From the NCBI GenBank assembly GCA_006538405.1, contig BJKQ01000003.1, forward strand, positions 2,418,001 to 2,482,000: 64,000 bases of DNA, written 5' to 3'. The notes under the pieces are model-generated. The model had not been told where the DNA came from. It searched no databases and saw nothing but the letters and a program-made list of their open reading frames with translations. Positions 12,244-24,143 of the stretch are shown in pieces. How positions within the stretch are numbered: the first letter of the stretch is position 1; the number at the start of each line of letters is the position of its first letter. The DNA is from Hansfordia pulvinata. Its lineage: Eukaryota > Ascomycota > Sordariomycetes > Xylariales. The translations under genes were made by a program, and so were the position numbers.

Positions 12244-14530
12244 AACACCCAATTACTCCATGCGATGGGTATCTCCCAGCGCTTCGACACAACCATGCGC
12301 AGAAGACGCGGGTGCTCACGACGCGACCCAGCTGCAATCCCTCGGTGTTGTCTTCGAGCGGTGGCTTGACCCGACCGCTGGTTTCTCAGTGCCGCAGCAC
12401 GCAGGGCCCTCAACGCCAGTGTCCTCCTCAGCACCACCACTCGGTCGTCATCCGGCCGTCTCATGGCACGCGGCACAGCACTCGCCCACGGCCGTTCCAT
12501 TCCCTGGGCCTGGATTGATTGGCATCATGTCTTACCCAATTCTCTACTGGCTGTATTACTACGACTACTGTCCGTTGATGTCTGAGAGCGATCTGCTGTA
12601 ATAATAGACGGAGAACAATATATACCCTATACCTGATTGTTTTTGAATCTAGTTTCCTCTTTCGATATCTCGCCGACTCCCTTCTTGTCACTGTGGGGCT
12701 CGAGCTGCAAGTAACCCTGGAGCCCCCGATCTTGCCATATGATATGTGACATGTGAGCACGGACACGACTGGCATGGGGGCGTGTACATATAACCTGAGA
12801 GAGGGAAGCTTCTGTTCTAGAGCCCTTCCGCATTGAGGAATCAATTACTTCGAAAGCAGCCCAGCCAAGGCCGGCGTCTCCAACAGGGCTGGGTGTAAGC
12901 CACAAGTGGCGAGAGGGGATACTGCTCAGGCCGGCCCGTCATTTTCGGATCATCACTCCGCGCACGCCGAGCCTCGACGTGATTGCCTGCCATACAGCCG
13001 ATCTAGGCAATGAGATAGGCTGCCGCTAGCTCTCGCGCATTCTTTGGGGCATCGCTGGAAGAGTCGGGGTTTGCCTGGGGGCTGAGAAGCCGAGAAGCTG
13101 CGTGGATGGCACCAAGGCAGGTTCTCCTACGAGGAGTCCACGATGTACTTGTCTCTCTTCCATCCACGACCTCCACTGGGACCTTGGTCGTGATGAGGGG
13201 TGGGATCTGGGGGCCTTGGCGGGGTGGGGGGGGGCAGAGTGCGAGACGGTGGGGAAAGGGGAGGGTTGCGAGAATGGAGAGGCAGTGGGTAATCATTGTT
13301 CGCTTCGAGCACCCGGGCGATAATTCCCGACGGTCAGCTTCTTGTCGCTCAAGATGGTATGTCAGTACCGGCAGTGTTCTAGCTGAGGTTACTGTAACGG
13401 TTCTGGCCCATGTGGGCAAATGCACTGGTAAATACAACTAGACCGCTCTGCCAAGCAGGCAAAAGATACGGGATTGACACTTCCCTAGTGCTCAATCTTA
13501 CCAGCACTTAAGATCAACAGCATGCCATGGGCCAGACCCGTGACAGTTACAGAGTGTAGCCTCATCTCGACCCCCTCACAGGACCGACGTTGTCGTCGCA
13601 ACGGCGGTTACGCGTCAGGGCATAGGGGCTACGGATGTGTAAGCTCGGCACTCGGAGCCGCATACCATATTAATAATAATGCGGAGGTAGATCATTGAAA
13701 ACCCCCCCGTGGGAAATGTAAACCCCGAGTATTAGAAATGCCATCTCTGGTGCCAAACCCCCCTATTGGAGGCCTGCCCCGGATACGCGTCCCAAGCAGC
13801 GAGCTGTGTGGGGTATCTCTGTCCGCAGTGGGCGTGGGGATCGCACGTCAATGGGCCACGGCATAGTTGACTCACCAGCTCTGTCAGCCCACAGGCTTGG
13901 AAGGGCGTTCGGTCGGCACCTGGGGCATGGAGCGGCCGTCGACCGTGACTTTTGAAAGCTCGACCCTCCAAAAGCTCAGCTGAAAGTAAGCCCAACCTGC
14001 GATCCGGTTGGCCCGGCCAGCATGGAGGCGCCCGCTCGACCTCCGAAAGGTGGAACGTTGTGCTTTACCAAGCGCCGCCGTCGCAGCCGCGATGTTGCGT
14101 TGCGGAGCCTCCCTTTCCCGCTGCCTCCAATGAGTGAGTGGCTTGGGTACTTAGTCAGGCGAAACGGGCTCCTGCATATCTATCGGTCTCTATCTGTAGT
14201 TAGCTAGGTAGAGATACAGACAGCCAAGTTAGCCAAGCCGTTTTCAACTCAAAGCCTCGAGGATCCGCGCCGCCAATGTCGGCTGCTGGCTTGTCGACAA
14301 CCGGCTGAGGCTTCGTCGCAGCGGTATTCTGCCCTCAAGTGCCTCACGCGTCCACCAGACACTCGCTCGCCCTACTTAAGTCGTGGACGCTGCTCGCTGG
14401 GGGGCCTTTGATCGTCTCGTCGTGTCAGGCAACTCCGTCCCTCCCTTCCCAGATCACTCGACACCGACACTTGCACACCAGACACTCTCATCGCCCCGGG
14501 GGCCTCAACTTAACACCACTCCGTTCAGTA
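12244..14530. other. Intergenic DNA with one small inverted-repeat element
   Basis: Apart from the element at 13393-13545 no gene is supported. There is a short G-rich tract around 13222-13233 and a small AT-rich patch near 13665-13680. Confidence 0.45.
13393..13545. mobile_element. Small inverted-repeat element (MITE-like), copy 1
   Basis: This 153-bp element starts TGTAACGGTTCTGGCCC and ends GGGCCAGACCCGTGACA, imperfect 17-bp inverted repeats (15 of 17 match). It is flanked by 5-bp direct repeats GTTAC at 13388-13392 and 13546-13550. It has no coding capacity. A second copy at 45254-45362 shares both ends and most of the right half but differs in the middle and is 44 bp shorter. The 5-bp duplication and TGT ends do not let me name a transposase superfamily. 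Confidence 0.85.
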
Positions 14531-15390
14531 ATGCAAGGCCGCCACTTGGAACACGCCGGCACGTCCAACGCACAGGTCCTCGCGGGCCTGTGCCAGCTCG
14601 AGCCGTCGTGGCTTCAACACCTCCCATCGGCGGCGACCGAGTCTGGTCCGTATGCTGCACGGGGATCGCTCTCGGACGGTGCAGCCGCCTGCCCGCACTT
14701 CGACACCCTTGCCGCGTCCTGCTCAGCTCAGCGCCAGTGACCAATAACTCGGTATTTGTGAACGACCTGGTTGTTCCAAGCTCAAGCTCCCCCATCCTCC
14801 CCCGTTGCCGCGAGAGCTACACGCTAAACTACGGCCCCCAGACCTTTGTTAGTGACCCCTGCCTGGCGCCCCCTGAGCCACGGCAAGTGGATTGCTCGAG
14901 TGCCGCCGGTTTCCTCGGAGGCTTCCTCGGAGTCGATGCCGACCCTGCTTACCAGGCCCGGCCAGGGTCAGCACGGGGCACGCCCGAGGCTGCGGACTAC
15001 TACGGCATCACCAGCACCCCTCGGCCTGTCCCCGGTGCTTACTTGACCCCGACTCCAAGCCCTCGATGCGACAAGTCAACCCAGACGCTGCTTCAGTCGA
15101 TGATTTACAACGAGCAGAGTGACGAGCAGAGCCAACGAACGACACCGGAATCGCCCCCAACTCCAACTCAAGCTCGGCAGCGATCTCACAACGAGACCAC
15201 GCGGACTCTGCTCTGCGACTTGGACGACTGCGGCCGAACCTTCCGCAACGGGAGGGACCTCCGCCGTCACAGGGCGACCATCTCGCACCACGGCGTCAAG
15301 GCGAAAAGCCTGGTGTGTCGGTACTGTAGGACGGCGTACACACGCCGCGACAATCTGCAGCGACATGTCAGGAGCAAGCATGAGAGGTAG
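14531..15390 (+). CDS. Two-finger C2H2 protein (member D), one apparent frameshift
   Basis: Putative DNA-binding protein of about 286 residues. The C-terminus (15205-15387) carries C-x4-C-x12-H fingers with the motif F-R-N-G-R-D-L-R-R-H, then C-x2-C-x12-H-x4-H with T-R-R-D-N-L-Q-R-H. The finger frame is open back to 14383. Between 14531 and about 14740, however, a different frame has better codon bias and its own ATG (14531), ending in TGA right after 14735. One missing base between 14531 and 14740, for example in CCC 14706-14708, would join the two; 860 nt plus one is divisible by three. A 44- or 50-nt intron starting at 14737 is an alternative. If the finger frame alone is right, the start would be 14383 (335 residues). 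Confidence 0.65.
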
Positions 15391-16204
15391 GCTTCAGTTG
15401 GCTTGCATGGATATGGTTTCATGCTGGGCAGTCCCTGCTCTCATTTCAACGTCCATTCCTCATGCGTCGCTGGCTTCTTGTTCATATTCTCCTATCCGAT
15501 GCTGAGAAGCTTCAACAATGTTTCATGTCTGTCCTTCCGTCTCATAGCTCCCCAGTATAGCGTTGTGTGCTTTCAAGATCACGAGGCTGCCAAAGGCATG
15601 CACCCAATTCTTTCCGCAGGGTCGTTTACGGCTCCCAGTATCTCACGCACATGGCCGTGCCTGCAGCCCATGCCAAAGCCAGAAGCTCCAGCGAGACCAA
15701 GCCGACCGCAGTGGTGAAGCCAATGAGCCGCATTTCTTGTCGCTTACACTACTCGGACAACGCGCACAATAGCTAAGATATATGATGATCACGGAAACAT
15801 TGGCCGTTCCGGCCCCTTCAGCGACGAGACCTGCGCCGTCCGTCCAACGGAGCTGCCTTCGCTTGCATTTGCCAGAGAAAATAGTCACGACGCACGGAGC
15901 CGCGGCCCAGACGCCGTTACTGGAAGTGCGTTTCCAGTGCGAGCCGAGGCCGCGTGTAGGGCTTCGTGACATCAGCGTTGGCCCGCCCCGTCTCTCGGCG
16001 CGGTTGATTGCATGAGCGCGTGCTTCTTCTCTTTCCGGGGCACAGTGCGGCGGGGCGCCGAGGTGGAAGGGATTGCCAAAACTAATGCGCGAGGCGCAAC
16101 TGTGAGTGCGATCCATAAGCTGCGTGGAAGGAGCCTACCTAAGTCTCGATGTCCTCCATGCTCTGTGCCCCAAGTTCAAGGTTACAAATATTTCAACTCC
16201 TCAC

Positions 16205-16653
16205 CTAGTTAGTATGTTGGTCTTTCAGACCTTGGTAAGCACGCAGCAACTCAAGCCATACAATGTCGTCCTCGAGTGACATTCCTTGCCTTGCCAGTGC
16301 CCGCATCAGGCTAGAAAGCTGAGCTCGTGTCTTCGCTTGCATCGTGGATAGTGAGAGCCCGTGCTTTCTTTCTTCAGTCGAATAGCCACCGCGTCGGAAC
16401 TTCCGGCCTTGTACAAGTCGATCAAAGTCCCATCCAAGCTGCCGCTTCGCCGAAATCCCATGTCGTCGCGCTGTGGTCGCCAGAGAGTCGAACAAGGTCG
16501 ATTGCAGAACTGTCGCCAATTACCTCCATATCTCGTCGTCCGTCTGGACCCCAAATCCTCGTCCCTGTCCAGTCCATCTGATTCCTCGCTCTTTTCCGCT
16601 ATCCTCTGGCTGTTTCGTGGCAGTCGTTGGTGTTTGGCATAATTCGTGACCAT
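16205..16653 (-). CDS. Hypothetical protein, about 149 residues, one apparent frameshift
   Basis: I do not recognise this protein. The ATG is at 16653. The first part is hydrophilic (Lys, Glu, Asp, Arg). After about residue 46 the sense moves to another frame that stays open to the stop at 16205, encoding an Arg/Leu-rich, probably helical tail. One missing base at CC 16516-16517 (GG on the coding strand) joins the two; 449 nt plus one gives 150 codons. It would be one of only two genes on the minus strand within the zinc-finger array, if real. Codon use is plausible but there is no domain evidence. Confidence 0.4.
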
Positions 16654-17959
16654 CGACAGGCGGCGAGGACCATGCCCATGGCGGCTCTTTTGGCTGTTAT
16701 TATACGCAGCGCACTCTGAATTCCGAGGCAGACTGCCACGGCATGTGCCCCCACTGCTTACTGTGATGGCGCAATGCGGTCATGCGTCACTCCCGTTGAT
16801 GCCCAATCACAGCACTGATCAGCCCGGACCAGGCGGGCGAGACGCGCGAATAGGAAGGGCAGTTGGTGAGGAGCGGTGTGCTGTGGCACGGCCCATGAGT
16901 GCCCTCAGGGCCTCGCAGGGCCTCAATCCCCACCGAGGCTACACCTCTGGCCATACACAGCAGCTCTCGCCGGACAGAGCCCACTTCAGAATCCCGTGTT
17001 GCAGGGTCTTTGCAGACACGGCGCAGTAGCGTGGCCCTCATGGGCCTCGAGGTGGCATTGAAAAGGGGCCTCACGAGTGCAGTTGAATCCTACGGGAGAC
17101 TGCTTGGACACAATGCAATGACAGCTGTGAGGAGGAGGCTGGTGAGGGGGTCCTCAGAGGAGGCGCTGAGGAGATCCATCACGAGACGGTTCTCGTTGTG
17201 ATTGAAGCTGCCAACGCGCCAAGGGCCGTCACAGGAAGCCCGGGCTCCCATTCGACCGACAGTCGCGCCGGCGCGCCATTTGCAGCTCAGAGACCAAGCA
17301 AGGATCCTCCTCACTTTACCACGCCTGCGGGCCGTCGTGTCATCCACCGACGACTGCGGCTTCTCCCGCCGTATCCAGAGCCACTTGAGCACAGGTCATG
17401 ACCCTTGTAGGGTTCCATGACGATCGCGGCGTACAAGGCGGCACTCCCGACTTGTAGAGCACTATGAAAAAGGTCGGCGCTGTGAGAATAACTCTCGATG
17501 GTGGTTTCGATGAGGGCACCATTCCGGTTGAATGACCTTTGGTAACCTCAAGTCTTTGCGAGCCTGCCATGGCTATCATTGAGAGCTTTGAAGTCCGCCC
17601 CAGCGTTGTTACGGAGCTCTCTATGTTTACTGATGCAAGAACGTGCACACAAGATGTCGAAGCATTCAAGGTAGATGAGAACTGATTTTAGAACAACAGA
17701 TGTACCCTTCTGTCAGGGTTCTTCTCTTGATCCGGTCAATGATGAAACTGTCTCGCAACCACGATCCTAAAAATATGAGACTATTACCAAACGCAGTCTA
17801 TGCCGGGTGACAAGACTCACGCGTCCATCTGAACAGCAGCTTTCATCGTGTGTTACGTAGATCGCGACAGGGTCTGGCCAGCGCGGCACCGCGACCTCGG
17901 CGCAGGCATGAGCGTAGCGTCCATTCATATCCTCTACAACGGGTCTCTGGCTGCGCCGA

Positions 17960-17978
17960 GGGGGGGGGGGGGGGGGGG
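17960..17978. repeat. Run of 19 G
   Basis: An uninterrupted G homopolymer in intergenic DNA. Similar tracts are 15 C at 20365-20379 and 14 G at 25141-25154. Such tracts can form G-quadruplexes, but nothing nearby indicates a role. Confidence 0.9.
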
Positions 17979-18639
17979 TTGAAAGGCCATATGCTCGTAA
18001 GCCTCAAGGCCCTGGCCATTGGGCAGCCCGCAGGCTGGAGGAGTCCGGGATCCGACCATCGCAGCTGCCTCGAGGCCGTGAGGGGGAGGATCCGGCCTGA
18101 GTGACGTAACGGCGGGCAGACTTGGCTTCTTGGACCGAGACTTCCCACTGGTAGCTGCCCGCCGCAAGAGTACATCCAGTCTCCAGATACAAGCACCTGT
18201 TTAGGGGTCTCGTCAGGCTCTTGCCAGGGCTCCAGCGTCTCCTGTTAGGTCTTATCAAGGGCCGCTTAAGGCACTTAATATCTCATGATATGATGTAAAA
18301 AACGTGCTCGCCCACGTATAGAGCATCTTGGAAGAGCCCTATTACCTCCCAGCACCTGCGTTCCCCCCGCATTGATCCAAAACAATCTCAGATGGTGAAG
18401 GCCACTAATGCAATGGGTTATGCGGTGCCTCGGCCGAACTGGGCAAAGGGTAATGGTCAGTCCCCACCACAAGGCTGGCTCCCACACGGTCCGGCTTACC
18501 AGCACACTTACTTATGTAAGTGCGCGACAGTAGTCTTATTACTCGTACTCGTAAGAGCATTCCAGCTTCAAGTTCGTGCTCTCCAGGCGAGTCCCAGGAG
18601 AGGGAACTTAACAAGCTCGCCTTGGAGACTTCCTTGGAA

Positions 18640-18646
18640 TATAAAA
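18640..18646 (+). promoter_or_regulatory. TATA box of zinc-finger gene E
   Basis: TATAAAA lies 131 bp upstream of the ATG at 18771. The same TATAAAAC octamer occurs upstream of gene F at 20440. Confidence 0.5.
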
Positions 18647-18770
18647 CAGCGACGGATCTCGAACTAAATTGAGGCAAGACAGTAAATGATCTTTGACTGC
18701 CACAGTATAGACTGCGACCTTTGCCAAAGACCGACGGAAATCGAACAGCCAAGGATTCTCAACACACGAC

Positions 18771-19780
18771 ATGGCGGGTATGCACAAGACTAACAGCCAG
18801 ATGCAAGCGAGATCGGCGACCCAGCTCGTGATGTTTCCACTGCCTCCAATTACGGTACGTACTGACCCTCCGCAAGTAGATGCCTCCTCAGGTATCTATC
18901 CAAGGTACGTTCTTTGCTCCGATTCAGCAATAGAACACACCTAATATGCCATGCTGTGCCATTCATTAGGTGAATATTTTCTCTGATATAACTGCAGGAC
19001 TCCGGGGTCGATTTCGCGTCGTCGTGGATGGCAGGCGACAAGCCTCACGCACCAAGCGCACAACAATACGTGGAGAATGGGGGTGCACGATCCCTCCAGG
19101 CGAGCGTGTCATCAGGCCACTCGCAGAGCCGGCTCACGTTTCCACCGGCGAGATCAGCTTCCGTGAGTGATTGAACCGACGAGACGGTGACGAAGAGGAA
19201 TAAATGACTGACATTCACAAAGCACACTGCCGGTCGTCTTCTAGGATCTCTGGGTTACCCCCAACAGGACCTGACCCTTGACATGCCTGATCTGACAGAC
19301 CCCTCGGCGAGACCTGGCAGCACCACCTTTTATGCGTCGCCTGCGACGGTCGAGTGCACCGGACTGCCCACGACCAGGTGCTACGCCTGCGGCAGCTTTG
19401 TCCAAGGTGAACCCAGCACGCGGGGCCACCCCAGCCCGCGGGCGATCGACCCCGCCCTCGGCAGCGCGGACGACTGGGGCCACGGGGGCCCCTTGCTCGG
19501 CCCGCTCCATGATCCACAGGGCGCCACGGCAGTGTCTTTCAACGCGGCCGAGCAAGCGCCAGCGCCAGGGACCCGGCTGCTTCGGTGTCGAACGGGCGGG
19601 TGCAGGTACCGGTGTCAGACCCGGAGCGGGCTGGTCCACCACCGGCGCCAGATCCACGGAGACCAGGGCGCCCAAAGGTTCACCTGCTTCAGCCTCAATT
19701 GCCCCCGGGTGGGCCAGCACAGCTACTCGCGCAGTGACAACCTGAAGCGTCACACAGATCAGCTGGCACCATCAGTATAA
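18771..19780 (+). CDS. C2H2 protein (member E), two introns, incomplete last finger
   Basis: Putative DNA-binding protein of about 268 residues in three exons: 18771-18854 (28 codons), 18998-19162 (55 codons) and 19223-19780. Both introns are phase 0. Intron 1 (143 nt) begins GTACGTAC and ends ACTGCAG; intron 2 (60 nt) begins GTGAGTGA, has an ACTGAC branch site and ends CAAAG. Exon 3 carries a Cys knuckle (R-C-Y-A-C-G-S-F) about 90 residues before the fingers, as in genes F and G. Finger 1 is C-x4-C-x12-H-x4-H. Finger 2 has C-x4-C-x16-H with S-R-S-D-N-L-K-R-H, but the protein stops nine residues later without the final His, so this finger is incomplete or the 3' end is mis-assembled. A mini-exon inside intron 1 is possible. 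Confidence 0.72.
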
Positions 19781-20729
19781 GTTGGGTGAGGGGGGTTCAA
19801 GGCCAGTACAGGGCTCAGCAGTCTGTGCTACCCGAGGTTGCAGCCGCGACGGATGCGTTACTCTGATGCCTGCTTTGCGCGAGAGCGAGCGACCGCGGGC
19901 TGCGGGTATACAAATAGCCCTGAGCTCACTCACCTCTCTGCCCGTTACCAGCTTCATCTCCATCCCGTCTCTAATCATACCCCGGCGTCTGCCTTGGAAA
20001 GCCGTACCTTCTGCAGGTAAAGCTCTGGGTGCGAGCTGAATCACAAGATTGGTCATTCGAGGCTGTTTGTTACGACAAAGGTCGGAAAGTCCACCACCAC
20101 TTTCATGAGAGGCTCCTGAATAAAGGCAAAGACGTAAGTAGCGTTGAGATGTAACACTAGGTACCTAGGTACCTATATAAGACAGAGGTATTTAAGAAGG
20201 CTTAAATTCTTCATCGAGCAAAAGCTGTTTCCCATAACGTGACTGTGGCCTTGTGGTCGCGACCAGATCTAACCCAGGGCGAACAGGCAACCAGCAATGC
20301 TGCGACGTGCCACACGCCCCTCCTCCATCCCACCAATGGCGAGCAGACAAACACCGGCCGCACGCCCCCCCCCCCCCCCTCCCCGCCTCCAGCACCGACA
20401 CCCCCCAAACCCAAGATAGCGTCGATCGATTTCCCATCATATAAAACTTTGGGTTGAGCCCGACCCTTCATCTTTCAATCCATAATCTCGTACGCCCATC
20501 GTCAAGGCTGAGCTCTTCAAAGAAACTGTTCATTTAGCACTTTCAAGTGCGCGATTCCCTCGGTCATTTCCAGCTCGTGCCTATCTGCAGGAACTTCCGC
20601 ACAGATACGATACCTGGAAGGTACGTTAGGTCAAGTATGTGTTCCCGTCTTGCAGGTGATTTCGCTGACAGGTGCACATGGTCGGACAGCCCAGCTTCTA
20701 CTCGTAAACACGAAGATATATGTATCTCA
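19781..20729. other. Intergenic and promoter DNA upstream of gene F
   Basis: Contains palindromic TAGGTACCTAGGTACC repeats at about 20159-20175, a run of 15 C at 20365-20379 and a TATA box at 20440. A GTACGTTAGG..TTGCAG stretch near 20617-20655 may be a 5'UTR intron. No other gene is seen. Confidence 0.45.
20440..20446 (+). promoter_or_regulatory. TATA box of zinc-finger gene F
   Basis: TATAAAA about 284 bp upstream of the first coding ATG. The long leader and a GTACGT..GCAG pair inside it suggest a spliced 5'UTR. Confidence 0.45.
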
Positions 20730-21843
20730 ATGGACCAGGCCACAATTGGACAGAGTCAAGCAGGGAGTGCTGTAAGTCCCCCCATCCCCAGATACCGTCG
20801 TCACCCAAGACCCAGAGCCCTTACCCGTTGGGCACTTGGGTGAGCTAGCAGACAGAGCTGATACAGTATACTGGCCTGCAGTCTCCCGTGGACATCTGTC
20901 CCTCCATGCCCTCTTCTCGCCCTTTTTCAACATCAACGACAGCTCTGTTACAGGTACGTGATCAACTCAAGGTGAGCCAGCAGCATTGTTTCAAAGGATC
21001 ACCGAGGTCGACACTGTTTGAGATTGGCTGCAATAGACGCACGGGAGTGCGGTGTCTCCATCGCATATGCGCATACGCGACCATTACGAGACCGACGTAT
21101 ATGCCTAATCGGGCTTTAATAACGTGTCATTGCATACGTGTTGGGTCGCTATGCCTCTTTGTGATACAGTCCTGGGATTAACGAATGTGTCGTGGATGCA
21201 GAACTACATGGGCAGCAACGGCGGTATATGCACAGTGTCAGATGCTAAAAGCTCGCACTCAGAGAAGGGGTGTCTGCTCGGGGCGGGCCATTCGACGCAC
21301 TGGCCGCCAGGGTTTCAGCCGACGACGGCCGCACTGGCCGTCCCCGAAGAGCACCTGCGCGTGCCCTATCTTGGCGACGGCCAATCGATGTTCGCCGGGC
21401 TGTGCGCCAACTGCTCCGTCGCGTGCACTGTGTATACGACAGCCCTTCCTCTCACACCTTTTCCGGCAGTAGCGCCGGACCTGAGCGTCATGAACAGCGC
21501 GCCGCCTCAGAACACTTGGTGGGCAGACGACAACGCCGCCCGAGACGCACTCTGGCGGAACGCGGAAATACCTGTCGCCGATCTTCGCAAGCACGACACT
21601 TGCCCTCGAAGGCCCTTTGCCTGTCAACTCGACGGCTGTACGAGGCACTTCAAAACCAACAGAGATCGGCTTCGCCATCAGGAGTCCAAGAGGCACGTTT
21701 CGCACACCTCCGGCCGAGCCCGATGCGAAGAGCCGGCATGCTCGAAATTCGGGTATCATTTCTCGCGGAAAGACAATTATGACCGCCACGTTAAAACGAT
21801 GCATACGATTGGCGCTTTAGGGTTCGGTTCGCCTTCTTCATAA
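20730..21843 (+). CDS. Two-finger C2H2 protein (member F), tandem duplicate of G
   Basis: Putative DNA-binding protein of about 251 residues. Exons are 20730-20771 (14 codons), 20882-20953 (24 codons) and 21202-21843 (214 codons with stop). Introns start GTAAGTCC and GTACGTGA, end CTGCAG and GATGCAG, and are phase 0. Exon 3 starts N-Y-M-G-S and has a Cys motif, C-A-N-C-S-V-A-C-T-V-Y, matching gene G. Finger 1 is C-x4-C-x12-H-x6-H. Finger 2 has an unusually long C-x4-C-x15-H-x4-H spacing with F-S-R-K-D-N-Y-D-R-H. Gene G has the same exon count, an identical exon 1 length, the same second donor and related upstream DNA. Intron 2 (248 nt) is long for this genome and could hide another exon. Confidence 0.78.
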
Positions 21844-23096
21844 GGCCGTTCATCTACAGCCGTTTCGGCTACACGGAAGACAGAAACGCACAAGGAGGCT
21901 ACCGTTCTAGTGAGGGTTTAGACATCGACTCACGAGTCATGTTCCTTATTTCACATTTCAAATTATTTAACATACATTCATTATTGTTCCTATTAATGCC
22001 CGCCACATCTTCTTAAAAGAGCGACTCTTGTCACGTCACGGGCCATACTCACCCAGCACATAATTCTCATCCAACAGTCGACAGATTCAATGAGCGGAAA
22101 CAGTGACGCAGACTAGTACCTGATTGACCGGCTGAGTAAAGTTCGGCCGCGACCGTATACGCGAGATCTGCCATTTCAGGACAGCACCTGGGAGATTGAC
22201 TGGGTAGGTAGAAAGCCTCAAGCCGTTCAGAGTGCGCGGACCGGACGGAGCTCATGGGTTCGTACCGCACTCTCCGGACACAGTCACGTCCCATATCAGG
22301 CGTCTTGCGATGCAAACAAAGACCCCTGGCATCCTGCTAGGACAACGAGTTCGCTGACACGCTATGCTGACTGGACAAATAAGTACCCTCATGTGAGCTG
22401 CTTTGGTCCGCATCGTGTGACGAGAGGGCCTGATTGCATACGAGTCTTCTCGTGGATCGGTTCTTGACAGCGCTAGTCGGTACTCCCTGTCCTATCGGTC
22501 GGTCGTTTCTTGCTGTCAGGCACCGTGGCACGGTACCGTACATGTACCTACCTAGGTACATAAGCGGTGCTCGTATGCGTACGAGTGTGCAAAGCTAGCC
22601 CGTCATCGTGTCCTCCAAATCCAGCCATCCGGGTCCACCTGTGAACCGGCTCCAACCAACCAGACAACACCGTTGACCGTCCACTCGAGGGGTGATCCGC
22701 GAGGCCTTGGGTGGTGCGTTGTCGCGGGGGCACAGCCGCTGGCTTCTGATTCTCAGGCATCGCTAGCCGGAGCTACATCTTTGGGCTAAGAAGGGACCTA
22801 CGCAAGCAGGCTGCGGAGGCAGGGACACTCAGATGCGACATGAACAGTACATTGTGTACAGCAAAAGACGGTCAGGAACTTCGGAATATATATCTTTGGC
22901 CAGAGCCCGACAATCCACGCTTATAATCTCATCGTTAAGGTTTGGCTAGTCCTGGCGGCTTGTTCATTTCGGCACATGAGAAAGCGTGCCATTTCATTAC
23001 CCGTCTTCAACGCGCGCGACACGGTCTTGCAGGCGTCTCCGCAAACAGATACCTTAGACAAGAAACGCAACCTAAGATCACCACAAGCATTATCCC
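21844..23096. other. Intergenic DNA between the F/G duplicates
   Basis: No gene supported. Contains a cluster of KpnI-like palindromes (GGTACCGTACATGTACCTACC, 22535-22560). From about 22920 the DNA resembles the leader of gene F, including similar GTTCATTT and CCGCAAACAGATAC blocks, so it belongs to the duplicated unit. Confidence 0.5.
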
Positions 23097-24143
23097 ATGG
23101 ACCCAGCTACGAGCCAGCAGAGCCAAGGATGGGCGCCTGTAAGACTTTACCCTTTCTCTCAAGCTGTCCAACAAGATCCAAAGATCCACCCTCTCGTCAC
23201 CACGCGCTTGATGTCTACACAAACTGCCTGGATGCTTGGATAAACCAGCGGAAGAAGCTGACACGGCCTGGGGTGTTCTGGGGACTAGTATGCTTCCCTC
23301 CGGCTTTCCGAGCACCTCCCAACGACCTTCCCCTCGCAGGTACGTGATAAGACCAATGAAAGCAGCCCGACGACCATGCCACAGAACCCGCTGTCACGGA
23401 CTAACCGGACAGTGGTGCCCCCATCACACATTCTCACATGCAACTCTCTCAATAGCAGGTTGCCACATCAGGCTTCCCTGCGGCGTTGTATGCGTCTTGT
23501 TAATGTACCCCTTACATGGAGGCTGATATTGACGTATGTTTGGTGGATGCAGGACCACATGGGCAGCAGCCCAGGGTACCGCGCTGTGTGGGGCGCCGAC
23601 AGCTCGCACCCGACGGCCAGTCTGTCCGGGGCACTACAGGCGATGGCGCCTCAGCCAGCGTTCAACCCGCCGGCCAGTTCGCTGCCCCAGCCGCAGGAGC
23701 CCAGTTCCGGCGAGACCCCACCGATGTTGGCCCTGTGCCCGAACTGCTTCGCCGCATGCACAGTGTACCCGACAGCCCCGCGGCTCGCACCGGAGACGAC
23801 GCCGGGCTGGCATCATTATGCCGGCGGCGGCGGCCAGAACGAACCCGCGTCCCCTGCTGTCGATCTCCACGGCCACGATGTCACCGAGGCCCCTAGTAGC
23901 AGTCTCTTGACCTGCCACATTGGCGGCTGCACGCGACGCTTCAAAACCGACAGAGACCTCCGCCGCCACCGGCAGTCCAACAAGCACGCCTCGCCTGCCT
24001 CGCACGCCTCGCTTCGGGTGCCATGCACCGAGCCGGCCTGCTCCAAATACGGCCATCTCTTTTCGCGCAAGGATAACTACGACCGCCACGTCAGAACGAT
24101 GCATGGGCGCCGCGTTCTGAGGGCCCGTCCGCATCTTGCTTGA
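23097..24143 (+). CDS. Two-finger C2H2 protein (member G), tandem duplicate of F
   Basis: Putative DNA-binding protein of about 227 residues. Exons are 23097-23138 (14 codons, M-D-P-A-T), 23289-23339 (17 codons) and 23553-24143. Introns start GTAAGACT and GTACGTGA, end GACTAG and GATGCAG, and are phase 0. Exon 3 begins D-H-M-G-S-S. It carries the Cys motif C-P-N-C-F-A-A-C-T-V-Y, then a Pro-rich spacer and two fingers: C-x4-C-x12-H-x6-H and the long-loop C-x4-C-x15-H-x4-H with F-S-R-K-D-N-Y-D-R-H. The finger pair is nearly the same as in F while the spacer has diverged strongly. Codon third positions are strongly GC-rich. No frameshift is seen. Confidence 0.8.

Larger units (their letters stand above)
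15391..18770. other. Mostly non-coding; one weak minus-strand gene and unexplained frames
   Basis: Besides the hypothetical gene at 16205-16653, minus-strand frames between 16787 and 17669 read partly like protein but are broken several times and match nothing I recognise. They could be a decayed gene or one damaged by indels. A long G tract is at 17960-17978 and the promoter of the next finger gene is near 18640. Confidence 0.4.

Noticed and set aside
16787..17669. A minus-strand gene downstream of 17669
   Set aside because: Some segments read like protein, but at least three frame changes would be needed and no family is recognised; left as an unexplained region.
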